Positions 31,745-44,000 of a DNA stretch of 64,000 bases are shown here, piece by piece (position 1 is the first letter of the stretch; every line of letters begins with the position of its first letter). Where the stretch lies: the NCBI GenBank assembly GCA_039881145.1, contig JAYKKI010000095.1, positions 2,744,001 to 2,808,000 of the forward strand, in the 5' to 3' direction. Below the pieces are notes generated by a model. The model searched no databases. It was not told the DNA's origin and saw nothing but the letters and a program-made list of their open reading frames with translations. This DNA is from Druceiella hillmani. Lineage: Eukaryota > Arthropoda > Insecta > Lepidoptera > Hepialidae. The translations under genes were made by a program, and so were the position numbers.

Positions 31745-34700
31745 ATTGTTAACCTAAATATTACATGTCTAATAAACAAATTATAGATAGATTATACTCT
31801 CACTGTCAATAATACTTTTTAAAAACTAATTAACAAAGTTGTTATCTTTTCAGTTTATTAAGCAAACAAAATTGGCGATAGTGGCTTTTTTAATAATATT
31901 AATTTAGAATTGTGTAGAGATTTTATTATAACATTTACTTTATTTATCAAAAATAATATTTTATTTTAAATATTATTATTGCCACCAACTTCACAATAAG
32001 ATTTCACTTATTGATGTACTTATTAACACTGACAAAGATAAAAACTAAAATAAACCGATAAGTTTATCAACTTGCTTTGGTATGTTTAAAAAAATTTTAA
32101 TTTTATTGATATAAATTTTATATAATTTTTAATTATGTTACGACATATATACTTTTATTTTTTGATCAGTTCAACGAAGTTTGTTAACTCGGTGACACTT
32201 AGAACAAATGCAGAATTTTATATCAAACCCAAAATTGTTCATTTGGTATCAATTGGGTGCAGTCCGTATAAAAATAGAGAAATTGAATATAAAATATTAT
32301 TATAGAAATTGAATATATCTATGGCTACATTCTATCTTTATAAACTATACAAAATATGACTATGGATGTATTTTATCTATAGGTATAAAATGACAATTCT
32401 TGTTTTGAAGTGGTGTTTAATTTTTGATTTCTGTATTTTTGGGAAACAATTTTTTTTTGGATAGCACCCCTATTTGGCATTTTTATTCACTATTAAAAAA
32501 TATTCAGAAATGTAGACCAAAATGTTTTATGTGTAACCAACCAAAGAAACTAGATGTTGCTCGAATATATTTTTATATTTCATGTCTTGAAAAAATAAAA
32601 GGATTTTTGACAACATTGACCGTGTCTTATTAGAATTGAACATGTAATAATGTAGCAGTATTCTCATAATAGACTATTTGATAGTATTGTGTTGTGGTAT
32701 TTTTTATCAATGAGATGATGCCTGTTTTTGCCTTTTCTTTAAGCTTATAAAGAAAAGGCAAAAAATTTATACAAAAAATTTCTGCTCAGTAAAATGACTC
32801 AGAATTTATAATACTAAGCATGAAAATATTGTATCATGTCTTGAAATCTTGTTTTTTCATAAATCTTAATTTTCATTCGCAAAGCAATTTTTTGTCTTCG
32901 AATGATTGCATTTTCTCATCATAAGGCAACAATTCATTCATTTTGTGCTTAATGTTTACATAACAAAGAATCAAAAATTACAAAGAATCAATTTTTTACC
33001 TAATGTATCAGATAATTTATTGTTTATAAACTAAGACGCCACAATCATGCATTACAAGGTGCAGTTTTAATTGCGACCTATTGTTACGATAACCTAAAAG
33101 ATATAATGTCAAAAATAAGTTACGTGGGAAATAAGAACATCTTTTTAGAACATTTGAATACAAGGTCAATAAAATATCTCGTGTGCAGCCAACACAACAG
33201 AATAATGAGATTTAACTTAACATGTGAATTCAATCCGAAAAATGTGTGGAAGCCATCTTATACTTTGTTTCTCCTGTAAATTTTAAAACTTTATATTCCA
33301 TTTGGGCCTTTTTTTTAAATTTGGGAGGCGAGACAAACATTTTCAATTAGTTTAGAACATATCTATCTTAAATACATTTTAAGAATGTAAAATTATGATA
33401 TAATTAACTCCATTCCGGAACTCCAATTCTCCAGTTTTAGACTTTATGCATATATTCAAATAAAATATATCTTATTTAGATTGAAAACCTAATAGTAAAT
33501 TCAAAAGTTATGAGGAAGTTCCATAGTCAAAGAACAATGCAGTCCCACCATAAGTTTTTTGGAAACAAATGGACAGCCGAATGAAAAGCGAATCTCAGAT
33601 GTAGAGTTTTTAGTGTTGGTTCGTACAGTTTTTAAATTTTATTTCTGAAGAAATTCAAGAAGAAATTTAATATTGTATTTGGTGCACACAGTTACATAGT
33701 TGAAAGAAACACTACGAACAAGAAAATTAATTAGAACTGGTAAAAAGACATCTTGTAACACCATTGTAATAACCCTATTACACATATTTTAAAATAAAGT
33801 ATTTGACCATTTTAGATTTTATACATTGTAATTGCAATAAAGTATGCCAAAATACTTTATTTAAATGTTTTCCAACTATTGTCTGAAGTTGGTCACGCTT
33901 TTTAGAGAAACGAAACATGAACACTGAAATTTCCAAATATCATCTAATGTAGACACATTTAATTGAAAGACTTTAGAACAGTGATGTTATGTTATGTGAG
34001 TTATATTCTCTTTTTCATTGATACATAATGTTAAATAGGTAATTTTTTCTTGAATACTTTTTCTCATTCCAACTGTACCTTTTTCAATCTCAAAATAGAT
34101 GACATACTAGGGTTGTCATTATAATGATATTAGATAAATGTGAATTTGAAATAATTAATTTCAAATTTATATTTATCTAACGACCGTAATCGTTTTTTAA
34201 CACATGTTCATGTTAATTTATTTTGGCAATTGGAATCATATGATTACAATTAATTACCACTTGGTTTCAAAGAATAAACATCTAGCAGTTAAACTTAACT
34301 GCCAACATTTTGAATGTATTGCTTTAACCCGTAATTTATAAAGCTATTTTATGGAAAACAATGAACTTTGGGAACATTACAATTATACGCACAGCACCAA
34401 GTCATTTTGTCAATTATATTATTACTTCAAAACAAATAGCTGCTGGGCCATTCAATGGGTAGAGTATTATTCCTGAGTGACATTATTCTTGGATGAAAAA
34501 GGTGGTAATGGTGGTACAAACATTCTCCAGCTTCCAATCATGGCTCTTGGACTGAGCCAGTGATGTAGTTAGTTATTGTAATTCGCCAAAAACACTTGAA
34601 CTTGCATAAGTACCCTATTTAGTAGAAATGCTTTTTACGTTTCTCTAGAGAGACAGAGGAATTTTACAAAGTCTTAAACAATACCATTTAGTAGGAGATT

Positions 34701-34772
34701 TTAGGATAAAGAGAAAAAAAGATTTTCCATTTGTGGTCAGCTGATACATAGATAACATTATATAATAAACAT
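31745..34772. other. intergenic, no recognised gene
   Basis: About 3 kb of AT-rich DNA between the cathepsin gene and a Tc1 relic. The short frame at 32424-32633 has no motif. The only clear structure is the hairpin at 32725-32764. Confidence 0.5.
32725..32764. repeat. perfect 17-bp inverted repeat (hairpin)
   Basis: TTTTTGCCTTTTCTTTA (32725-32741) and its exact reverse complement (32748-32764) flank a 6-nt spacer. No T-tract context or gene end makes it an obvious regulatory element. Confidence 0.9.
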
Positions 34773-36150
34773 TTTGCAAAAAATGGGCACCGAAAACATT
34801 TCTTTACAACTATGGAAATCTAAAAAAGTAAGAGATTTTATATCCACTCAAGTAATCGGAAACATTTGTTTGCGTAATAAAGATTACTGGCAGGTAAGAT
34901 AAAACATTCTGAATTTGAAAATTTTTAATTTATTTTAAAAATATTTCATTGGAATTAAAAGATTAGTTAAGATTAGTTAGTCATTATGTGATTAGATATT
35001 GTGTTCTTTATTTACAGATAGATGTTTAAGTACATTTCATTACTGATATTGCTGTCACATTGTTTAAATTATTTTTTTGGGACAAACTTTATAACATACA
35101 ATGGCATACATAACAATAAATGGCTGGTCATTTAGTGACTTTTTTTAAAGAAGGCTATATTCAGTGCTATTTTTCACAGCGGTTTGGTGTAAGTTTTCTG
35201 CTGTTCAGAGGACCTGGAAAAGACTTCAGGAGAGTGGTTCATTCAAAACTAGACTAGAATCAAGAAGAAAACGGTGAACGGAGCCTAGGAATGACCGATA
35301 TATTGTGAGACAAGCTTTACGAAATCGGAAATCTACCTACACAGACAATAAAAAGAATCTCGAAGAAATGAGAGATGCAAGTGTTAACCTGTGGACTGTC
35401 AGAAGGAGACTTCTAGAAGTTGATATACACAGCCAAAGACTGGTTAGGGGTTCAAATTACTCCGTGGGTGTCTTTTTGCAAGGTTGAGGTTTGCCCAAAA
35501 TTGTGCGACATGGATCAACTGGAATGGAGTAGGGTTTTATTTGCTGATGAAGCCAGTCAGTCATGTGGACAGTCCATAGCAAGGGCTGAGAAGGCTGAGA
35601 GAGCCCTATGCAGATGTATATTATGAAGAGATTATGTTTTACGGCTCTGTTAGATATTAGGCAGTTATAATTTCTGAAGATCATATAGAGTTAGTTTTCG
35701 TTAAAAATAGCATTTGTAGGATATTCTAAATGAGCTGCACATTAGCCCCATGGAATATCCGAGAGCTACAAACAGTTATTACGGGCAAATGAGAACGTAT
35801 TCCCAAAGAAATCATTAAAAACCTCACCCAGGGCATTCCACAAAGAATTGCTAGTAGTTCTTGAAGCAGTCATTTCAGCATAGAAAGTTCGCACTTGATA
35901 CTAATTTTCTTTTGTGCCTTTTTTTAAATAAAGAATATTGCCAGTTGAAGTACTCGCTTTTTTTGTTAAAACGAGTACTTAATTTGAAAACAACACAGTA
36001 AAAAACCAATTACAAAGTCTAATTTACAAGCCAAAAGTTTTTTACTCTTAGTAGATAATACCAATTTCATTTTGTTGCATAAAATCTAATTTCTTTACGC
36101 TTTTACCAGAACTTATTGAAAAAATTGGGTGCCCATTTTTTTTTTGCAAA
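34773..36150 (+). mobile_element. decayed Tc1-like transposon
   Basis: TTTGCAAAAAATGGGCACC at the left end is repeated in inverted form at the right end (GGTGCCC-T-run-GCAAA, 36129-36150). Transposase pieces follow in order: RFGVS and RTWKRLQESGSFKTR (about 35180-35260, paired-type DNA-binding domain), YIVRQALRNRKST (about 35300), VRRRLLE (about 35405), LEWSRVLFADE (about 35520, first catalytic Asp), RELQTVIT and ERIPKEIIKNLTQGIPQR (about 35760-35850, C-terminus). The middle with the remaining catalytic residues is deleted, and stops and frameshifts abound. The 1.38 kb length fits Tc1 elements. The family call is firm; the exact ends are less so. Confidence 0.8.
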
Positions 36151-37484
36151 GGAGTTTATAATGTTTATGTATTACAAATAATTTCCTGTTTGAACCTGTT
36201 GTGAACACAGTGCAGTCTTCAGAACCTTGTTACTGCAGTAAAACCATAGATTGTCTTAAGGATGTGTGAAGAATGCAATTGAAATGGCTGAAATTATGAA
36301 TGTTAAGAAATGCCATCCATGAATAGCGCGACGGCAACACATATTTAACCGTGAAGCTTCATCGCTGATAAATTATGTTGGTTTTGATTCTTACTATGAT
36401 CCTATTTATTTTTGGAGGTTTAATAATGTTCTTTAGAGGTGAGTTTTAATAATAGTTTGTCTTGATTTGCTGTGATCGCATCCTTCATAAATACTGAAAT
36501 TGTGAAGCTGATTTTTCCATGATATGGCAAGAGTTCAGAGGTAGAGTTAAAGAGTGGTCAGAACCAGGAAATAAAATACTGAATTAACAATAAGCTAATT
36601 CTGTTATTACCCCAATAATAAACTAGTATTTAGTATGTTAAGCTGTATCAAGACTTCATGGCGATTGACATGGACGACGATGAGTGCCTATTGAATGGTA
36701 TTAATCAATTTTGAGTACATTTTGTGTTTTTAGTAATTTATTAGTCAAATAGGAGGTTCGTTTCTCTGCACCCTCCTTACCCTCACAGAGTTTCATATAA
36801 CTTGTAATTCTCAAATTTTCTGAAAATATTTTTCATAATGGCAATTAGTAGGACATTGTCTGCTGCATACTAAATCGGGTATATTGAAAACCCTCTGAAT
36901 CTGATGTTTTAGTAACATTATTTAGAGGGCAGAATTAAAAGTTTATAGTTATGTGCTAAGTACATTTCTAAAGTTAGATTTGACTAAGCCCATAAATTTT
37001 ATTTTCACCCTAAATCAGGGCCAACGAAGAGGTACGGAGCACTACAATAACTAGTGCTTTATGAGCAACATGAGTGATTTATAAGTCCAATAATAAAATA
37101 ATATAATTTTCACAAATGATATACATATAGCCTAGTGTTTTGTGAGAAAGTAAGTGCAACCTGGTTGTATTTTAGCTTTATACTGTAAACGTAATGTAAA
37201 CAGTTAATATATTTTAAGACCTTAATCAATTAAACTAAAAGTTTTCTTTTTGTAAATAATTAAATATAAATAAGCACATTATTTCGTAATGTTGATTTAA
37301 TTAATTTGAAATGTGCAAAAAGGAGTGAGTTAACTTTTCTTAGAATAATGGGTACTCCAGAAAGCGAGAACACGCGCGATAGCGTGTTCAAAAAACTACC
37401 CATAAAATGCGTAGTATCAAAACATTGCTCTCGGTGCAATTTAAGCAGCTTTGAAAGGTTACATGACAATATAGCTTAAAATTC
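36151..37484. other. no recognised feature
   Basis: AT-rich spacer between the Tc1 relic and a THAP-domain relic. The minus-strand frame at 37260-37469 has no motif. Confidence 0.45.
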
Positions 37485-37692
37485 CGGATTGTGCTATTCC
37501 CGCCTGCAAAAATATCACTTGACTGCAAAAGAAACAAATGGGGATTACTTTTCATACGTAAAAACTAGTACTTAATTTCATTTTCAATTAATTTGTGAAG
37601 GTGATATGTTCAATACATTTTAAAGAAAGTTCATATAAATCTGAAACAAAAAGAGGATTAAGACGTGTACGTAAAGGAGCTCTATCGGAAAA
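37485..37692 (+). pseudogene. THAP-type zinc-finger relic
   Basis: One reading frame gives DCAIPACKN, then GITFHT, then VICSIHFKESSYKSE, then RRVRKGALSENV. This is the C2CH order of a THAP DNA-binding domain: C-x4-C at the start, C-x2-H in CSIHF, and the basic GA.P-like end. Three in-frame stops interrupt it, and the conserved proline and tryptophan region is lost. GTAAGT follows directly at about 37694, as expected for a donor at the end of a THAP exon. THAP domains occur in host regulators and in P-element-type transposases; which one this was cannot be told. Confidence 0.6.
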
Positions 37693-37715
37693 TGTAAGTG
37701 TTTATTGCCCCTAAT

Positions 37716-37724
37716 TACATATAC

Positions 37725-37755
<31 letters not shown>

Positions 37756-37763
37756 CATGTGTG
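37716..37763. repeat. (AT)n-(GT)n compound microsatellite
   Basis: An ATATAC/AT run passes into nine GT dinucleotides and a GCATGTGTG tail. Confidence 0.95.
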
Positions 37764-40014
37764 AATCTATATGCTACTCAACGTACCTTAAGGCGATTTT
37801 GCTAGGCCCAAATAAATCGGACGGAAAGGGTTTTTAGATATATTTTTACACTTGACACGTTGCTGCACTACGACGTGAAAGAAGGACACACTTTCGCAAT
37901 TATATTATTGGTTAGGACAATTTGTAATAACATTTGTAGTAGCAATTGCAATAAATTATAGCTTTATTTGTTTAAAATTAATTTTATTGGTTTAATTTGT
38001 TTAAAATTAAATTAGAAATTTGAGAAGAAACATTAGTTTTATTTATAGCACTGAAGAACCTATTTTTAAGATTTTCTCTACTTATGACATGCATAATAAA
38101 AATGAATAGTTCGTACTAAGTCAAATATAGAGTTGTCACATAAATATTTGAAACTATTTATTGGAAATAAAACGTTGGGCAATATACAAATGAAAACAAA
38201 AAATACACTTTCACTACAGAAAAAGGTGGTTCTACTACAGAAAAAAGGTGGTAAAATACAAAAATAAAAAAATTATTTGCAAAATTACCAAAATAATTTT
38301 GTAGATTAACGTGTAAACAGACACTCGTACGCATGCACGCACACACGCATACGTACATGCGCACATGTTTAATGATAATGTATTTTAATCAATAAAATGG
38401 TAAAATGTGACAAAGTTTTTAAATAATTTTAATCTAAATACTTTGGCTATTGTTTGTGGTCAGAATAAACATTTTAGAAATTTAAAATGGCGGCCTTAAT
38501 AATACTTCATATAAGCCAAGCCATGACCAAATAAATCAATGCAAATACCCTATCTATTCTGTGGATGCAAATTTGAACCGTAATGCCGCATATATAAATA
38601 TATTTATATGCGTCGATTTCCTGAAGTTGGTGGGTAAATTTATTCTGCTGGTAACACCGTGCGCGTATAGTGGGGCGCTAGTGGGCGGAGCGCGGTGCCC
38701 CCTCCAATGATTTTTGGCGTCACCGCGACCGCGAAGAGATTTGTGCGTATACGCCTTCTGGATTACTCTATATTCTAAGTAACTTTTATTTAAATCTTTT
38801 CTAATACTATACACAGCAAACATATTCAAACAAAACCATTTTTCTATCTAGGCATGCAAGATACTGTAGAAACAAATTTTTAAAATGTAAATATATTTTT
38901 AAAATGTTTTTAAATCAAAAGATAACAATGTGTCATTAATGACATCGACCTCTTTTTATTAAGAGTTCTATTTCAAAAACAGTATGTTAAAGCTGCTGTA
39001 ATTTATCTCCAATATTTCATATATCATATAATAGACGAAATACTAAGAATTATATGTAAAATACAGTGCTCCGTCTACTGAAGTCACTACCTGAACACAA
39101 TTTGTGTATGTTAAGGCTAATAAACATTGATTTTTGAATAATTTAGGTAAATCTGAGTAAAATCAATGTCTTTTTTAAAAATACATTTAGTTTTGTTAAA
39201 ATTGCAATTATCGCAGACATTTAGTTACTTAGTGATATGATGTCAATTTGTGAAGATATTGCAATAGTTACATCACTATAATTTTTGGTCTAGACTATCA
39301 CAATGTCCTAAGGTAGTTTTTTTAGAAACTATCCTAAGATATTAAAAAAAGAAGAAAAACATAAGATGACTACGTTTGTTTAAAAAGTGACTTGTAACAG
39401 AAAAAATAATTATATTCAACATTTTAATTTTTACACAGTTTGAATTTCAGGACCATACCGTAAATGTTTTGTATTACATAATTAGTAATAAAATTATATT
39501 GAGAAAATAATAGTAATTTTAACACAAAATAATAGTAATAAAATAATTATAAAATTCTTGTTAAAAATATTTTGTATTTTGATAAATTTCCGAACAATAT
39601 TGATGTAAACTGATACATTTAATGCCTTTAAACACTGTATTTTTATAATATTGATGACATCGAATTTGAGTTACATTTTTGACAATGTAATGCCTTTTGT
39701 CATCGAGTCTTATAGACTCAGGCAGTTTGATAGTCATAATATTCATTGGTGTAGTTCCAATTCATTTTGGAAGAGAAGCTTTTCCAAGTAGCAAATAAGT
39801 TTGTACTATATATCTTGTGAAGAATAAAAAGTCATAGGAATCTTTATCTTGCCCAGCTAATGAAATGCGGTATATTGAAATGCCTTATTAACACAAACAT
39901 TTATTGCCAGTACATTTCTTTAGTCTTATGCCAATTTTATATTTACCAACATTTTGGTCAAATCTATCTATTCCACCCATGAACTTGTTATACATTTTGT
40001 TGGCAACATGACAG
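37764..40014. other. no recognised gene; GC-rich patch at 38590-38790
   Basis: AT-rich DNA with two compositional anomalies. One is an alternating purine-pyrimidine tract rich in CGCA/CACG at about 38310-38367. The other is a GC-rich patch near 38640-38760, described separately. The frames at 38158-38364 and 39561-39746 have no motifs. Confidence 0.45.
38590..38790 (-). other. GC-rich patch, possibly the end of a DNA transposon
   Basis: The minus strand reads TAGAGTAATCCAGAAGGCG, then CTTCGCGGTCGCGGTGACGC, then CGCGCTCCGCCCACTAGCGC and CACGGTGTTACC. Base composition is far above the surroundings. Such a block near a TACAGGGTG-like start resembles the ends of some insect mariner-type elements, but no transposase is attached. 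The frame crossing it (38554-38829) is not supported as a gene. Confidence 0.3.
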
Positions 40015-41055
40015 GATCGTGATGGCGTGCCGCCTCGAATCCGACGGAGGTCCGTTGGTCGAATCTGGACGACACAGAGAGCACAATGTAGACGAAAGTC
40101 ATTTATTTTAATTAATATTTTACATTGTAATCTTTATGTTTTATTTTTTATCTATGTTTTATATTTTTGATATTTACGTTTATATTATTTACATTCTAAA
40201 AAAAAATTAGACGCAACGCGTGCAGCATACAAACCTACCCAGGAGTCGGGTTAGAGAGAGACAAAAGAAACTAAGGTGGAGAGAGGGGGAACTTGAAAAC
40301 CACATCGCGTTAAGAAGGAACAAATAAAAGGAGCTCGTACCCAGCGGAGATCGTCAGTGTGTCACCAGCGATTTTACAGTATTCATCGGAATAACATGAA
40401 GAAGACGCAGAGAGAAACTGCTGCTTCAGGAACTACTAAGAAGCCGGAACGAGGCAGCTGTAATCGTCGGAAGCTAGCTTCAGGAACTATTAGTCAGCCG
40501 GAACGAGGCAGTCACAATCGTCGGAAGCAAACAACAGGAACAGGGCAGCCAGAACGTTCAGTGTGTCTTCAGCAGCCAAGCAGAACCGAACTGGAAGTCG
40601 TCTATGTTCTGGTAAAATTACGGGAGCGGCTCTCTTACTAGGTCTCTCTCCGGCAATTGAAAACCGGATGGTGGAACATACACTGCGGGGCCGTTTCGAA
40701 AGCGGAAATTTCGAGTTTTATTTTTGCCGAAGCCCCGAGGCCTAGAACACCCCGTTCGCCCCTGCGCGTCACTCATGAGCTATCTCCGAGCGTGCATGCT
40801 CCATCTTAGCGTTCCGTGAGACGTGTTGGCGCAAGGCGAACCGGTGCGCTGCAGACCGTGTAACCCGTGAACGATAGGCGGCTCACGTAAAGTGTAGCCA
40901 GACCACGGTACTAAGCACAGTCGCCCGTCGGCTACACGTTTGAAAACAATGTGCAGCCACATTGTTGTGCAAAAACGTCCACTCGTTTATTATTGCACCT
41001 TACTGAGGGGTTAAACACTATGTCGATAATGGCGTTGATCATTCCCTCTGAGAAC
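40015..41055. other. GC-rich block of unknown origin beside the Gypsy element
   Basis: From about 40015 the composition changes sharply (GGATCGTGATGGCGTGCCGC; later GGGGCCGTTTCGAAAGCGG). It stays GC-rich into the Gypsy pol remnant at 41056. The block probably belongs to a retroelement: an LTR, an untranslated region or a further nested element. I could not find paired LTRs. It contains a three-copy 54-bp repeat (40426-40560) within a 94-codon open frame (40357-40641). Function unknown. Confidence 0.4.
40426..40560 (+). repeat. 54-bp (18-codon) in-frame tandem repeat
   Basis: TCAGGAACTACTAAGAAGCC starts at 40426; the next copy starts at 40480 and a partial third at about 40534. The units encode SGTTKKPERGSCNRRKLA-like peptides in the 40357-40641 frame. 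The period is a multiple of three, so the frame is kept. Confidence 0.85.
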
Positions 41056-44000
41056 TTAATACCGTACCGGGATACCTACGTGGTACCCGAGGAATATTAT
41101 CTCTGCCTTGCCGAAATTGCACTTGGAGGGTTTGATTGATATGCCATTTTCATTGAGCAGCTGGAATACCGCTTCGAGGTGTTGGCGGTATTCAGCTTCA
41201 CTCCCGTATATCACCAAGATGTCGTCAATAAAGGGGAAAATGAAGTTAAGTTGGTTATTCAAAAAACTTTTAATAAATCATTAAAAGTTAAATTGGACTT
41301 CATTTTGGACTCTTCTAAAAAAATATTCAGAATTATTTAGAAGTTTTGAAGAATTGCTCCGCCAGTTCTCTTTAAGATTTCTTAATAGCTTTGTATAACT
41401 TTTTAAAATAATTGATATTTTTTCATAGTTTTCCAGTTTTTCCAGAGTTTTCCAGTTTTTCAGAGAAAATAAGGCTTCTCGAATTACTGAGTGTGGGCAT
41501 AGAAATATTTCCACCAGGATTAGCCAGCGTTCTCGAGACATGTGCACATTCTTCGGCAAAGCACATTCTCGTGAATTCAAAAAACCGAACGGCATAATGA
41601 TTGCAGTCTGCTTGTATGCCTTGTTCAAGTCAATGGTGCTGAACACGGTTTCATTGGCCACTTGGTAGGTGAAGTCCTTAATACGCGGCATTGGGTAGCG
41701 GTCGAGCTTGGTGACTGCGTTGAGCCTTCGGGAGTAACCGGAGGTGAGTCGCCATTATTTTTAGGTATGAAATGGGGTGGTGATGACCAGAGGCTTTTGC
41801 TTGAACTGTATAGATACTGCTGGATCCTATTCTTAAACTTTTGACAAGCTCGTAGCGAAGTGGTGGTTGGTGTCTTTTCGTGCAAGGGAGGTTCGGTCAT
41901 TTCAATGACGTGTTCGACGCGAAGTTTGTACGTTATTGCCGTTGATGTGACACGGGCGATGCCGGGAGTATTTTGCTAGGATGTCGTGATATGATTGTTG
42001 CACGTAGATACTCCTAATTGTTGGCATGTTGGTTGCGCGTAACGGTGCGTTCGCAGGGAGGCTCGTGCAACTGTCGATTAAGCTTCTTTTTTTCAGGTGG
42101 ACGATAAGTTGGTAGTGTTTCAGGATATCGGGCCCCTAACATGAGCTTACTGACCGTACTAACGATAAACCGCCATTTATATGGCCGCCGTAGGCTTAGG
42201 TCGAGCACTTGTGTTGTTTAGAAAGGTAAGAATTACAGTATTGTTAGCGGCGTAAAGCTGTTATGGCAGTAGATACCTTGAAATACCTCTTCTTCGTTGT
42301 AGCACGGATGTATTGACGCCCGTGTCTACCACAAAGATAAGTTTGGACTTCTTGTCCGTAACGAAAAGACAGTAGGATGCCTCGTGGATATTGGATTCCA
42401 TTGCAGCCAGTGTTGTGTTCATTATGTCTTTTGTGGACTATTTAAATGAGCATAATGTCGTGCATTTCCTTGCGTTGGCACCGAATCTACGGTGGTAATA
42501 GCATTGTGATGGGGCTCGTGGCTGTGATTACAGTAGCAGGGGTTTGACCGGCTGCGCAGCGGTGATTGGTGGCGAGCAACGTTACCGTGAGAGTCGAGGT
42601 CGAGTTGCGGCCTTGACTTGAGTTTCGCTATATCGAGCGCGAGTTTACGAATCTCGTTCGATAGGAATTCGTTGGTTGTAGCGAGCGTTGCGGGTGAACG
42701 CGGCGGCTGAGTAGTTTCTGTTTAAGCAACTTGTCGGCGAGTAGTACGAGGTCGCCTAGTAGCGTAATATTGAATAAGTTGTTGCTTACGATGAGCTAAT
42801 TTGGTGGCTGGTTCATTGAGAATCCTGACTCGAAAAAGGCTCCAGACACAGATAAAATAAATAATAGGATAGTCAAAGTAGTATGGAATATCGTGGTGCT
42901 TGAGATACTTGCGGTTTTTAACCGCTATTTCCGCAAGAGCCACTTTCCAAAGGTATGGAAAGTGGAGAGGCTTAAAGTCATACCGAAGAGTAATGGAAAA
43001 TCGCTCAGAGATCCAAAGTTTTATAGACCCATTACGCTCCTTCCAGCCTTTCGGAAGTTGCTCGAATGGTTACTGGCGACGCGCTTATTGGCGCAGCTAT
43101 ATTATTTGCCCGAATCAGAGAACTAATTCGGTTTCCATTCCGGACTGTCAACATCAGACGTGATCTCTAAAGCTTTGTCTTGGGTCGACAAATATCCAGA
43201 CAAATATATCTTAGGTATTTCATATCGGTGAAAGGGCTCGGGTAGCCTTCCGTGTCATGGCTCGGCTTGCCGATGCCGGCTGGGAGCTGAATAGCTCTAC
43301 CCTCAAAGTGATGTACACGACAATATACCTTGGTATATTGGCCTATGCGCCATTGGTTTGGGCTCCTTGGTGCGTCGGGGTTCAGCAAGTTAGACGGGTT
43401 GCGCTGAGATCGTAGCGTTCGCCGCTGTTGGTTTGAAGTCTTTTACCTGCGGAATTCGCGATCATGGAACGCGCTGATTTCGTCTTGGCACGAGGTAAGA
43501 GTTTCTACGCGGGTCCGTTGCACTTGAGTTTTTATCAGATGAATATCTTTCTGATAGAAAGAAGTGTATTTTGAAGACTGTCGATACTCACTGGCAGTCT
43601 AGGTGGTCTTCCCCCGATTCAAAGGAGGAAACGACTAGGCTTATTTCCCTTAATGTGTCCGAGCGGTTATTTAAGAACTGGCTCTTTACCGATTATTATA
43701 CTTCGTAGTTTTTAACGGGACATGGCGTTTTACAAGCCAGTTTATTTAGATTCGCCTTTCAAGATAGCTCAGCATGTTCCTGTAGTTCCCTGCAGAATCC
43801 CGTATTATTACACTGCATGGAGCACGATGATGCGCGTAGAGTTTTGAACAAGAGCATGCACTCTAATGTTAGAGTAGAATCATGCGGAGATTTAGAACGT
43901 AGTATCTTTAGTCACCAAGACTTGGTTGAGAATGGACCGATATTTGAGTCATTTAGAGCGTTCGCCAAGTGCGTCCTTGAAAAGATAGAGAGATCCTAAA

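Noticed and set aside
38554..38829. 91-residue minus-strand ORF across the GC-rich patch
   Set aside because: Composition follows the GC-rich patch and no domain is visible; more likely a transposon-end remnant than a gene.
41662..41900. Competing frames on both strands near 41.6-41.9 kb
   Set aside because: The minus strand carries the Gypsy reverse transcriptase pieces; the plus-strand frame is its shadow, and neither is a host gene.
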